Assembly: GCA_014378485.1 (NCBI GenBank)
Contig: JACMNO010000110.1
Coordinates: 62,001-126,000, forward strand
Reading direction: 5' to 3'
Source of the DNA: Bacteroidia bacterium
Lineage (GTDB): Bacteria; Bacteroidota; Bacteroidia; B-17B0; Aurantibacillaceae
Length of the DNA: 64,000 nucleotides
This document shows positions 18,742-29,143 of this stretch, piece after piece (positions within the stretch are counted from its first letter, which is position 1; each line of letters opens with the position of its first letter). Position numbers and translations under genes: made by a program. The notes under the pieces were generated by a model. That model was given only the letters and a program-made list of their open reading frames with translations. It ran no database searches and was not told where the DNA came from.

Positions 18742-20511
18742 ATGAGAAAAACTACCAAAAAAATTCTCACTCTAACTGGTGTGCTGGCAACAGCGGTCAC
18801 TTTTGGAGTATGGGATTTTCAGTCGTCCTATGTGGAAGCATCCAGCCACAGGGAAGCGCCTTTGATCGCTAACGATCCATTGGCCGACAACACGGACCTC
18901 TATGCATTCCGTAGTCCGGATGACACAAATTACGTAACTATTATTGCTAACTATGTGCCGTTTCAGTTACCTCAGGGTGGCCCTAACTACTATTCGTTTG
19001 GCGAAAATATCCGTTACGAGATCCACGTCGAAAATGATGGTACAACCGGTGATGACATCACGTACCGTTTTACTTTCACAAAAATGAACCAGGATCCAAC
19101 AACTTTTTTCAACATCCGTTTAGGACAGCAAAATTTAAAAACAAGTTATGTTTGTCAGAAAAGTGTAAATGGTGGAGCATTCACAACAATTGTTACTTCA
19201 GGTGTTGTTCCTCCTCCAAATATTGGTCCTCGTTCAATTTCTGATCCTGTAGTAGGATTAGGAGCAGCAAATTATGACGCCTTAAGGTCATTAGGCACAT
19301 CAACAGCCACCGGTTCTGGAGGAGAGATCATTTATTGTGGTCCTTCTGATGATCCTTTCTTTGTTGATTTAGGAGGTATTTTTGACCTTGGACAAACAAG
19401 AGCAACAGCTACCGGCACTAACGGTCCGCGTGATGGGTTGGGACATAAAAACATCCACTCTATTGCTATTAAAGTTCCAATTGCAACATTGCAAAAAAAT
19501 GGTTTACCTGTTACATCGGCTGTTAACATTTTAGATGGTAACTTTGTAATCGGTGTGTGGGCTTCTGCCAGCAGGCCAGCTACCCGTACTTTAAGTACAT
19601 CCGGTGGTAATCCAGGAGATGCAGGTGCATGGGTTCAGGTATCTCGTTTAGGTATGCCTTTAACTAATGAAGCAGTGATTCCGATTGGCTCTAAAGATAA
19701 ATGGAATTCATTAACGCCATATAACGAAGATCCAGCAATGGAAGAGTTTTTCTGTAATCCTGAATTAGGATTATATATGGATGCTTCTCAATTTGGAGGT
19801 GCTGTACCGGGATTAACGCCATTGAGAATTCAGCGTAATTCTTTACAGGCATATGATTTTGGTAACACCAAACAAGGGCTTTACCCAATTCTTGCTACGA
19901 ATGGTGGTGCAGGTACCGCATTGGATACCAACTTATTTGGTAAATATTTACTACGTCCAAACAGACCACGCTCAGTGGATTTGTTACCTATTTTCCACAC
20001 CGGAGTTCCTAATTTACCCCCATATCAATTAGCTACAGGAAAAGCAGGTGGTAACCCATTAGCAGTAGGTAAACCATTTATCAATAACTTTTTACCAACC
20101 TTTGGTGATATGTTACGTTTAAATATGGCTGTTCCTATAACACCACGTAATCACCCTGATTTTAGCCCATTAGGAATTGTTCAGGCTGCCGTATTAGGAT
20201 TAACAAATCCTACTTATGCCGGAAGTTCAGCACTACAATGGATTCCAAACATGGATGGTTTCCCGAACGGACGTCGTTTAGAGGATGATGTAACTACTAT
20301 TGAATTACAAGCCGTAAGTGGAGTTGCTTTAGCAGCCATTGGTTTGTGGTATGATGATTACACAGCCGGTGGAGCAAACCCTGTAACACCTAAGTTACTC
20401 AATGTACTTGGTTATTCAGCAGGAGTTCCTAAAAACGATACAACGTTTAGGGCAAATTTCCCTTATGTACAAGCGCCTTGGAGTGGTTATGCTAATCACA
20501 GTGGTCAATAA
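18742..20511 (+). CDS. DUF4331 family secreted protein (copy 1, no T9SS tail)
   Basis: Exported protein of 589 residues and unknown function. A signal peptide covers about residues 1-33. The DUF4331 signature follows at once: SSHREAPLIANDPLADNTDL then YAFRSPDDTNYVTIIANYVP. Later landmarks include DDITYRFTFTKMNQDPTTFF, WIPNMDGFPNGRRLEDDVTT and LWYDDYTAGGANPVTPKLLN. It ends at WSGYANHSGQ with no C-terminal sorting domain, unlike its tandem paralogue 34 bases downstream. The two are mostly identical across about 580 residues, and a run of about 77 bases (19057-19134 versus 20864-20941) is identical, suggesting recent duplication or gene conversion. Without a sorting tail this copy should stay in the periplasm. 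Confidence 0.88.
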   Translation: MRKTTKKILTLTGVLATAVTFGVWDFQSSYVEASSHREAPLIANDPLADNTDLYAFRSPDDTNYVTIIANYVPFQLPQGGPNYYSFGENIRYEIHVENDGTTGDDITYRFTFTKMNQDPTTFFNIRLGQQNLKTSYVCQKSVNGGAFTTIVTSGVVPPPNIGPRSISDPVVGLGAANYDALRSLGTSTATGSGGEIIYCGPSDDPFFVDLGGIFDLGQTRATATGTNGPRDGLGHKNIHSIAIKVPIATLQKNGLPVTSAVNILDGNFVIGVWASASRPATRTLSTSGGNPGDAGAWVQVSRLGMPLTNEAVIPIGSKDKWNSLTPYNEDPAMEEFFCNPELGLYMDASQFGGAVPGLTPLRIQRNSLQAYDFGNTKQGLYPILATNGGAGTALDTNLFGKYLLRPNRPRSVDLLPIFHTGVPNLPPYQLATGKAGGNPLAVGKPFINNFLPTFGDMLRLNMAVPITPRNHPDFSPLGIVQAAVLGLTNPTYAGSSALQWIPNMDGFPNGRRLEDDVTTIELQAVSGVALAAIGLWYDDYTAGGANPVTPKLLNVLGYSAGVPKNDTTFRANFPYVQAPWSGYANHSGQ

Positions 20512-20545
20512 TTAGAAATTATTAATAATATTTAATATAGAAAAA

Positions 20546-22636
20546 ATGAAGAAAAAATCTATTGGAAAAGTCTTAACTGTAACCGGTATACTAGCTATGG
20601 CAGTAACGGTTGGGGTTTGGGACTCACAAAAATCCTATGTGGAAGCATCAAGCCACAGGGAAGCACCGTTGATCGCTAACGATCCGCTAACTGACAATAC
20701 GGACTTATACGCATTCCGTAGTCCTGATGATACAAATTTTGTAACTATTATTGCTAACTACGTGCCATTACAGTTGCCTCAAGGTGGCCCTAACTATGGA
20801 TCATTTGGTGAAAATATCCGTTACGAAGTTCACGTTGAAAATGATGGTACAACAGGTGATGATATCACGTACCGTTTTACTTTCACAAAAATGAACCAGG
20901 ATCCAACAACTTTTTTCAACATCCGTTTAGGACAGCAAAACTTAAAAACAAGTTATGTTTGTGAAAAAAGTATTAATGGTGGTGCATTTACAACAATTGT
21001 AACTTCAGGCGTTGTTCCTCCTCCAAACATTGGTCCTCGTTCAATTTCTGATCCTGTAGTAGGATTAGGAGCAGCCAGTTATGACGCTTTAATGGCTTCA
21101 GCAACTGCAACAGCAACTGGATCAGGTGGAGAAAGAATCTATTGTGGTCCTTCTGATGATCCTTTCTTTGTTGACTTAGGTGGTATTTTTGACTTAGGAC
21201 AAACAAGAGTTGGTGGTACAGGGGTTAATAAGCCTGAAGATGGCGTTGCTTGTAAGAACATTCACTCCATTGCTATCAAAGTTCCAATTGCAACATTGCA
21301 AAAAAATGGTTTACCTGTTACATCTGCTACTAACATTTTAGATGGTAACTTTATCATTGGTGTTTGGGCTTCAGCAAGCAGACAACAAATCCGTACTTTA
21401 AATACTAACGGTACAGAATCTTACTCAGGTTCATGGGTTCAGGTATCCCGTATCGGTATGCCTTTAACAAATGAAGCAGTGATTCCACTTGGTTCTAAAG
21501 ATAAATGGAATTCATTAACTCCTTATAACGAAGATCCTGCAATGGAAACCTATTTTTGTAACCCTGAATTAGGTTTATATATGGATAACTCTCAATTTGG
21601 AGGTGCAGTACCGGGATTAACGCCGTTAAGAATTCAGCGTAATTCTTTACAGACATATGATTTTGGTAATACGCATGATGGATTGTGGCCAATAAAGGCA
21701 ACGAATGGCGGTGCAGGTACAGCATTGGATACCAATTTATTTGGTAAATATTTACTGCGCCAGGGCAAACCACGTTCAGTGGATTTATTGCCTATTTTCT
21801 ATACAGGAGTTCCTAACTTACCTCCGTATCAATTAGCTACAGGAAAAGCCGGTAACCCATTAGCAGCAGGTAAGCCATTTGTCAATAACTTTTTACCAAC
21901 GTTTGGTGATATGTTACGTTTAAATATGGCAGTTCCTTGTACACCACGTAACGATCCGAATTTTAGTTCATTAGGACTTCTTCAGGCAGCCGTATTAGGA
22001 TTAACAAATCCAACTTATGCCGGAAATTCAGCACTACAATGGATTCCGAACATGGATGGTTTTCCTAACGGTCGTCGTTTAGAGGATGATGTTACCCGTA
22101 TTGAATTGCAAGCCGTGAGCGGAGTTGTTTTAGCAGCCATTGGTTTATGGTATGATGATTACACTGCGGGCGGAGCAAATCCGGTAACACCTAAATTATT
22201 GAACGTACTGGGTTACAAAACTGGTATTGAAAAAAACGATACAACGTTCAAAACTAACTTCCCATACGTGCAGGCTCCTTGGAGCGGTTTTGGTAAATGC
22301 GGCGGACCTTTGGCTGTTGTAAATACACCAACCGGAATTAAAAACTATAACAGTAGTTTAGGTATTGCTGCACCTGCAGGAATGATCGAAAACTTCCCTA
22401 ACCCTGTTAGAAGCCAGACTACCATTAAATACAGAGTTGCTGAAAGTGCTAATATTGTTGTAAATGTTTATGACATCAATGGAAGAAAAGTAAGTACTTT
22501 GGTTAATCAAAAACAAGAAGCCGGTACTTATGAGTTAAACTGGAATGCAGATAATGCCGCTAACGGTATTTATTTTGCCTCTCTGGTTGCTGATAATTCA
22601 ACTATTCAAACAATAAAAATTATTGTTACAAAATAA
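20546..22636 (+). CDS. DUF4331 family protein with type A T9SS sorting domain (copy 2)
   Basis: Secreted paralogue of the preceding gene, 696 residues. Signal peptide and DUF4331 core are as in copy 1 (SSHREAPLIANDPLTDNTDL, NMDGFPNGRRLEDDVTRIEL). After WSGFGKCGGP a linker leads to a type A sorting domain: NFPNPVRSQTTIKYRV, VVNVYDINGRKVSTLV and GTYELNWNADNAANGIYFAS, ending IKIIVTK. It should therefore cross the outer membrane and be anchored or released. A terminator follows. The function of DUF4331 is unknown. HupE-like and TonB-receptor genes downstream hint at a metal or redox role by context only. Confidence 0.92.
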   Translation: MKKKSIGKVLTVTGILAMAVTVGVWDSQKSYVEASSHREAPLIANDPLTDNTDLYAFRSPDDTNFVTIIANYVPLQLPQGGPNYGSFGENIRYEVHVENDGTTGDDITYRFTFTKMNQDPTTFFNIRLGQQNLKTSYVCEKSINGGAFTTIVTSGVVPPPNIGPRSISDPVVGLGAASYDALMASATATATGSGGERIYCGPSDDPFFVDLGGIFDLGQTRVGGTGVNKPEDGVACKNIHSIAIKVPIATLQKNGLPVTSATNILDGNFIIGVWASASRQQIRTLNTNGTESYSGSWVQVSRIGMPLTNEAVIPLGSKDKWNSLTPYNEDPAMETYFCNPELGLYMDNSQFGGAVPGLTPLRIQRNSLQTYDFGNTHDGLWPIKATNGGAGTALDTNLFGKYLLRQGKPRSVDLLPIFYTGVPNLPPYQLATGKAGNPLAAGKPFVNNFLPTFGDMLRLNMAVPCTPRNDPNFSSLGLLQAAVLGLTNPTYAGNSALQWIPNMDGFPNGRRLEDDVTRIELQAVSGVVLAAIGLWYDDYTAGGANPVTPKLLNVLGYKTGIEKNDTTFKTNFPYVQAPWSGFGKCGGPLAVVNTPTGIKNYNSSLGIAAPAGMIENFPNPVRSQTTIKYRVAESANIVVNVYDINGRKVSTLVNQKQEAGTYELNWNADNAANGIYFASLVADNSTIQTIKIIVTK

Positions 22637-22646
22637 AATTCACCTT

Positions 22647-22680
22647 AAAAATCGGGCGTATAAAAGCGTCCGATTTTTTA
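22647..22680 (+). terminator. rho-independent terminator after the DUF4331 pair
   Basis: AAAAATCGGGCG (22647-22658) pairs with CGTCCGATTTTT (22667-22678) through one G-U pair, followed by T residues, 10 bases after the stop. Confidence 0.8.
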
Positions 22681-22705
22681 TTTAATATTATTATCTTTAA
22701 TTATT

Positions 22706-24037
22706 ATGCGTAAATATTTATACATTATTTTAGTTGTTACCAGTACGGTTTTTTTAGGAGTCATTTTAATTTTTTCAAAAAAACCAAAAAAATCTGTTCC
22801 GTCATTTAAAGAACGAACAGGAACCATCGCTCTTTCCGGTGAATGGTTAAATACGAAACAAGCTATTGAAGGTTTGTTAAAAGACATTGAATTAAATCCT
22901 GAAAATTACAAAGCAAAATTACAGCTTTCTCAAGCATATATACAAGAAGCACGTATTACCGGTGATCATGGTTACTATGATGCGGCTGCCTTAGAATTAT
23001 TAGACGATATTATAAAAAACGAACCAAAAAATTTTGACGCTTTATGTTGTAAAGCAACTGTTCTATTATCTCAACATCATTTTACTGAAGGATTATTAGT
23101 GGCTCAACAAACTTTGCCGCTTAATCCGGATAACGCTTTTATTTATGGTTTAATGTGCGATGCATATGTTGAAATAGGAAACTATAAAGAAGCAGTTAAA
23201 GTGTGTGACAAAATGATTTCCATCAGACCTGATATTCGTTCATATGCGCGTGTATCTTATTTAAGAGAAATACACGGAGATTTGAACGGATCTATTGGAG
23301 CGGCTAAATTAGCTGTTTCTGCAGGTTATCCGGGTTTAGAACAAAGTGAATGGACCCGTATGATTTTAGCCCATCTTTATGAGCAAAAAGGGCAATTAGA
23401 CAGCGCTGAAATACAATATAAAATGGCATTGGCCGAGCGCCCTGATTATGCTTTTGCAATTGCCGGACTTAGCAACATAGCGAAACTAAAAGGAAATTAC
23501 AAATTAGCAATTGCAGGATATGAAAAAGCAAAAAAAATGATCATTGAATATTCATTTGCAGATGAATTAACTGATTTATACCAGTTAAATAATGAATCCG
23601 AAAAAGCAAAGGCATCAGCCGAAGAAGTGATTGCACTTTTGAGTCCGATAGCAGATGTGGATGAAGGTTCAAGCGGCCATGGGCATTATGCTGATAAAGA
23701 ATTAGCTTATGCCTATTTAAAAGTACCTGATACTGAAAATGCCTTGAAACATGCTTTATTGGAATATGAGAGAAGACCAGATAATATTGATGTGTGTGAA
23801 ACACTTGCCTGGGTATATTATAAAAAAGGTGATTTTGTAGAAGCCAATCGTTTAATTGATAAAGCCATGAGAACACATTCTCAAAACCCAACCTTAATGT
23901 GCCACGCCGGTTTAATAAAGATTAAAACAGGCCAGAAAACAAAAGGTGATGAGTTGATCAGAAAAGCTTTTGAAACAAATCCTTACCTGGATATAGAATT
24001 AAAAAAAGAAGTTAAAGGAAACATTGCCTCCTTATAA
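22706..24037 (+). CDS. tetratricopeptide-repeat protein, membrane anchored
   Basis: A 443-residue protein with an N-terminal membrane anchor (YLYIILVVTSTVFLGVILIF, then a basic stretch) and TPR helices for the rest. Repeat landmarks include GNYKEAVKVCDKMISIRPD, YEQKGQLDSAEIQYKMALAE and YYKKGDFVEANRLIDKAMRT. The TPR part should face the periplasm and bind a protein partner. The stop codon is one base before the ATG of the HupE-like gene, so they form an operon. Which protein it scaffolds is not evident; its genomic partners are the DUF4331 pair and HupE. Confidence 0.85.
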   Translation: MRKYLYIILVVTSTVFLGVILIFSKKPKKSVPSFKERTGTIALSGEWLNTKQAIEGLLKDIELNPENYKAKLQLSQAYIQEARITGDHGYYDAAALELLDDIIKNEPKNFDALCCKATVLLSQHHFTEGLLVAQQTLPLNPDNAFIYGLMCDAYVEIGNYKEAVKVCDKMISIRPDIRSYARVSYLREIHGDLNGSIGAAKLAVSAGYPGLEQSEWTRMILAHLYEQKGQLDSAEIQYKMALAERPDYAFAIAGLSNIAKLKGNYKLAIAGYEKAKKMIIEYSFADELTDLYQLNNESEKAKASAEEVIALLSPIADVDEGSSGHGHYADKELAYAYLKVPDTENALKHALLEYERRPDNIDVCETLAWVYYKKGDFVEANRLIDKAMRTHSQNPTLMCHAGLIKIKTGQKTKGDELIRKAFETNPYLDIELKKEVKGNIASL

Positions 24038-24038
24038 A

Positions 24039-24722
24039 ATGGAATTACTGAAAAAAAATAAAACGGTCATAACGTTCATCTTATTGATGGCCGGTGTTTT
24101 ATTGCCATTCGATATCTTAGCGCATCCCATGAATGACGCCTTAAGTAAATTATCCAGAACGGATGTAGCAATGGTTTACTTTAAATTGGGGTTTACGCAT
24201 ATACTTCCGTTGGGTGTGGATCATATTCTATTTGTAATTAGTATTTTTTTATTGAATCCAAAATTAAAATCGGTGATTTGGCAGGCCACCGCTTTTACTG
24301 TGGCGCATTCTATTACACTTGGTTTAGCCATGTACCAGGTTATTACGCCACCCACTCACATCATTGAACCAATTATTGCATTATCCATCGTGTTCGTAGC
24401 TATTGAAAACATTATTACCGACAAACTGAAATCAGCAAGGATCATTATCGTTTTCATTTTCGGGCTGATTCATGGATTGGGTTTTGCTTCGGCGCTCACC
24501 GAATTGGGTTTACCTCAAAATCAGTTTTTCATTTCGTTAATCACCTTTAATGTTGGCGTCGAGTTTGGGCAAATAACAGTGATACTGATTACCTGGTTAT
24601 TGATAGGAAAATGGTTTGCCCCAAAGGAATGGTATCGTTCACGAATAGTAGTGCCTATGTCAGTTGTTATTGCGATGATGGGTTTATACTGGACTATTGA
24701 ACGGACTTTTTTTGCTACTTAA
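24039..24722 (+). CDS. HupE/UreJ-like membrane protein
   Basis: Polytopic inner-membrane protein of 227 residues, resembling HupE/UreJ secondary transporters (nickel or cobalt in characterised members). A cleavable or first hydrophobic segment ends at DILAHPMND. Conserved features are FTHILPLGVDHILFVISIFL, FTVAHSITLGLAMY, FVAIENIIT, FIFGLIHGLGFAS and FNVGVEFGQITVI, which give about six helices carrying His, Asp and Glu residues that could form a metal path. The ATG at 24039 comes one base after the TPR stop. A TTG at 24024 lies inside the TPR gene and is less likely. The transported substrate is an inference from the family. Confidence 0.87.
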   Translation: MELLKKNKTVITFILLMAGVLLPFDILAHPMNDALSKLSRTDVAMVYFKLGFTHILPLGVDHILFVISIFLLNPKLKSVIWQATAFTVAHSITLGLAMYQVITPPTHIIEPIIALSIVFVAIENIITDKLKSARIIIVFIFGLIHGLGFASALTELGLPQNQFFISLITFNVGVEFGQITVILITWLLIGKWFAPKEWYRSRIVVPMSVVIAMMGLYWTIERTFFAT

Positions 24723-24755
24723 ATCTATTAAATAAATTATCACGAATTTATAATT

Positions 24756-25139
24756 GTGAAAAAACAAAAAGAATATATATTAAGAAAAGCATTTATTTGT
24801 TTAATGCTTGGTGTATATACTTTTGGATTGATTAAACCGATAATGCCTTTAGTAAAAGATGTGGTTGCTCACGTATTTTTTGAAAGTTCGCATATGGCTA
24901 CGGTTCATTATGAAAATGGCCGGTACCATATCCATTTAGAACTCAAAGAAGTAGCTGAAAAGAACAACTCGGCACAATCAACAGCGCCCTCAGAAAACGA
25001 AAGTATATTTACTCATGTGAAGGCAGAAGAGACAAATTTTGTATGCTTCTTCCAAAAGACAATGGAAATAAATACACCTTATAAGATCAATCCAATAGAT
25101 CTTTTTCAAACTCCCCCTTTTCTTCCACCAAAGGTCTAA
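24756..25139 (+). CDS. small membrane-anchored protein with His motif, unknown function
   Basis: A 127-residue protein that starts with GTG 33 bases after the HupE-like gene. One hydrophobic segment lies near residues 11-32 (KAFICLMLGVYTFGLIKPIM). The remainder is soluble and probably periplasmic, with FESSHMATVHYENGRYHIHL where closely spaced His residues could bind a metal. It ends TPPFLPPKV. I do not recognise a named family. The position between a HupE-like transporter and a TonB receptor suggests it belongs to the same uptake or sensing set. The coding sequence has the base use of its neighbours, so I consider it real. Confidence 0.65.
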   Translation: MKKQKEYILRKAFICLMLGVYTFGLIKPIMPLVKDVVAHVFFESSHMATVHYENGRYHIHLELKEVAEKNNSAQSTAPSENESIFTHVKAEETNFVCFFQKTMEINTPYKINPIDLFQTPPFLPPKV

Positions 25140-25363
25140 GGATTAATTTCTTTTAATTTTCTTTTTTCTATATCAACAATGTTTTACGGAAGCATTTGCT
25201 GTTATTGGATTTCTCACTCTTTTAAATTTACTGTAAAACTGTTTAACCTACTTTGGGTTACACTTTACTTGCTATCCTTTTTTCAAATCATTACTTATAA
25301 AAGTCCCTAACATTCAAACCATCATGATTGCTGAATGAAACACTTGATAAAACATTAAATTAT

Positions 25364-27676
25364 ATGAAAAATCTTTTTATTCTAATAAAAAAAATGTTTC
25401 TCTTTTTCATTATTTGTAATATGGCTATCCTATCGGCGCAAACTTCAGCTATTAAAGGCACTATAAAAGACAAAGGTTCGCAAGTTATTTTAGAAAACGT
25501 ATTTGTTAATATAGACAAAACCAACAGCCATTCACATACAGATGATAAAGGAAATTTTTTCTTTGTCAATATTCCATTTGGTAATTATGATATTGAATTT
25601 AAAAAACCAGGTTACGAAAAACAGTTATTTAAATTGAAACTGTTCTCTTCAGATACAGCATTTTTAGAAACATCATTAATATCTAAATCAGTTGCATTAT
25701 CTGAAGTGGCTGTTGCAATTGATAGGCCTGTTTCTGCCGCTTCCTCATCCTATTTAAGCCAACAGGATTTCGCTAACCGACCAAAAAATTCTGCTCAGGA
25801 TATGTTACGAATGGTGCCCGGTTTATTTATTGCACAACATGCCGGGGGTGGTAAATCCGAACAGATATTTATCCGCGGCTTTGATGCAGATCATGGAACC
25901 GATGTAGCTACTTTTGTCGATGGCATACCTGTTAATATGCCAAGTCATGGACATGGTCAGGGCTATGCAGACCTTCATTTTTTAATTCCTGAAGTAGTGG
26001 AAGGAATGAGCATTTTTAAAGGAGCTTCTTCACCTCTATATGGAGACTTTGCAACTGCAGCTGCCGTAAATTTTAAAACACTGGATTCTTTACCTTACAA
26101 TCTTCTTCAGCTTGAATCAGGTTCGGTGCCACAAACAAATGCCGTAACAAGTAACAGAGGCTTAGCACTTTTAACGGTGCCCATTTCAAGCAAAACCATC
26201 TCTTCTTATTTTGCAGCAGACGTTGTTAATAACAGAGGTTTTTTTGAAAGGAGTCAGGATTTTAAACGTGTGAATTTGTTTTCTAAAACAACACTTTCTA
26301 TTAATGAACATAGCAGTATCCATTTTTCTGTTTCAGGATTTGGTTCTTCATGGAATGCCTCAGGTCAAATTCCTGAACGTGCTGTTGAGCAAAAATTAAT
26401 TTCCCGTTATGGTAGTGTTGATCCTAATGAAGGCGGCACTACGCAGCGTAATAATTATAATTTAGTTTATAATAATAAACTTGGCACAGGAGAATTTGAG
26501 ATCCAGGCATACATGTCTTCTTATCGGTTTAAATTGTTTTCAAACTTCACGTTTTTCTTAAACGATTCTGTTAACGGAGATATGATTGAGCAAAATGACA
26601 ATAGAACCATAAGCGGCATGAATGCTAAATATTGCGTTGGCCATCCTTTTTTTAAAATGTTTAATAAGTTTACTTTGGGCGCATCCTTTAGGGCTGATGA
26701 CATAGATAATAGTTTATGGCATTCTCCACAAAGAGAACGTTTAAAAGTTAATGCCCATTCGCAAATTCACCAACGATCCAATGCAGTTTATGTAAATGAA
26801 CTTTTTCGTTTTAATAACCATTTCAGGGCTGAGATTGGTTTACGCTATGACTATTTTATTTTTGATGTTGAGGATTTAATTCCTTCAGATTCCATGCGTA
26901 CAAATTATTCAGGATTTAATTATCAGGCAGCTTTTAACCCGAAATTAAATTTAATATATACAGTAAATGACAGAGCGCAATTCTTTTTGAATGCAGGAAG
27001 CGGTTATCATTCAAACGACGCACGTTCTTCTGTTCAGGATAAAACACAACATCAACTGCCAATAGCCATAAGTGCAGAAGTTGGGACACTACTTCGCCTT
27101 AACCAAAAAACAATTATTTCAGCGGCTGTGTGGGGAATGGATTTGAATAATGAATTGGTGTATGTTGGCGATGATGGAACTACTGAAAATAAAGGTGCCA
27201 GCAGAAGAGTAGGAATTGATTTAAGTGGAAGGGCTCAACTAGTTTCATGGCTTTACATGGACGTAGATATCAATGTATCAAAAGGACGTTTTATAGATAC
27301 ACCATTTGGGAATGAAAAAAAGGAGGGTTATTATATTCCACTTGCCCCTACTTTAACGTCTGCAGGAGGATTAACGTCAAAGTTTAAAAATGGATTAGAA
27401 TTTGGGTTACGTTACAGATACATGAAGGACAGACCAGCTAACGAAACCAACACCATTATGGCACGAGGATATAATGTAATTGATTTTAGTACAAATTATA
27501 AAACCAGGCATTTTAAAATGGGCCTTTTTATTGAAAATATTTTTAATGTCAATTGGAATGAAGCGCAGTTTGCCACTGAAACGAGATTGCGCAATGAAAA
27601 TAAACCGGTGGATGAATTGCATTTTACACCGGGCACACCATTTTATGCCAAGTTAGTGTTGGGTTATATGTTTTAA
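25364..27676 (+). CDS. TonB-dependent outer-membrane receptor
   Basis: Outer-membrane active-transport receptor. A signal peptide (MKNLFILIKKMFLFFIICNM, ending LSAQ) precedes a carboxypeptidase-regulatory-like beta domain (about residues 20-100, SAIKGTIKDKG through DDKGNFFFVNIPFGNYDIEF). The plug domain follows with NSAQDMLRMVPGLFI, SEQIFIRGFDADHG and VDGIPVNMPSHGHGQGYADL. The 22-strand barrel ends GTPFYAKLVLGYMF, with the terminal aromatic residue. I chose the ATG at 25364; a TTG at 25328 would add 12 residues before the signal peptide. The His-rich plug loop SHGHGQG and the HupE-like neighbour point to a metal or metal-complex ligand, but no ligand can be named with confidence. Confidence 0.92.
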   Translation: MKNLFILIKKMFLFFIICNMAILSAQTSAIKGTIKDKGSQVILENVFVNIDKTNSHSHTDDKGNFFFVNIPFGNYDIEFKKPGYEKQLFKLKLFSSDTAFLETSLISKSVALSEVAVAIDRPVSAASSSYLSQQDFANRPKNSAQDMLRMVPGLFIAQHAGGGKSEQIFIRGFDADHGTDVATFVDGIPVNMPSHGHGQGYADLHFLIPEVVEGMSIFKGASSPLYGDFATAAAVNFKTLDSLPYNLLQLESGSVPQTNAVTSNRGLALLTVPISSKTISSYFAADVVNNRGFFERSQDFKRVNLFSKTTLSINEHSSIHFSVSGFGSSWNASGQIPERAVEQKLISRYGSVDPNEGGTTQRNNYNLVYNNKLGTGEFEIQAYMSSYRFKLFSNFTFFLNDSVNGDMIEQNDNRTISGMNAKYCVGHPFFKMFNKFTLGASFRADDIDNSLWHSPQRERLKVNAHSQIHQRSNAVYVNELFRFNNHFRAEIGLRYDYFIFDVEDLIPSDSMRTNYSGFNYQAAFNPKLNLIYTVNDRAQFFLNAGSGYHSNDARSSVQDKTQHQLPIAISAEVGTLLRLNQKTIISAAVWGMDLNNELVYVGDDGTTENKGASRRVGIDLSGRAQLVSWLYMDVDINVSKGRFIDTPFGNEKKEGYYIPLAPTLTSAGGLTSKFKNGLEFGLRYRYMKDRPANETNTIMARGYNVIDFSTNYKTRHFKMGLFIENIFNVNWNEAQFATETRLRNENKPVDELHFTPGTPFYAKLVLGYMF

Positions 27677-27806
27677 AAATTAGATTAAAAAAGCTTGTTT
27701 TATTTTTCAGGTAAAATTGTAGTATGCATGGGCAAAGAATAAAAAAATATTTTATTTATTTCAATGGCGGGTTTGGAAACAGGTGCATTTTTTAATTTTT
27801 ATTTTG

Positions 27807-27909
27807 TCGTCCCGGCGCAAAAGAGGCAGCGCCGTCAGGCTGCCCGCTACAATCTTTTTGCAAAAGAGGCAGCAAAAAGGATTTTCGCTTGCATCCCTAA
27901 CGCGGCTTG
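27807..27909. repeat. structured dispersed repeat, copy A
   Basis: About 103 bases of unusually GC-rich sequence for this genome. It recurs in inverted orientation at 37548-37650 with roughly 80-85% identity by eye. It contains GGCGC...GCGCC, CTTTTTGC...GCAAAAAG and smaller dyads. The CTTTTTGC/GCAAAAAG stem is CTTTTTGT/ACAAAAAG in copy B, a compensatory change. An open frame of 67 codons across it (27764-27967) is not a credible gene. Similar noncoding blocks are, to my recollection, widespread between genes in Bacteroidota. Confidence 0.75.
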
Positions 27910-27938
27910 TAATTTAAAATTGAGATTTATTTTTCAAA

Positions 27939-29134
<1,196 letters not shown>

Positions 29135-29143
29135 GTGATATTA

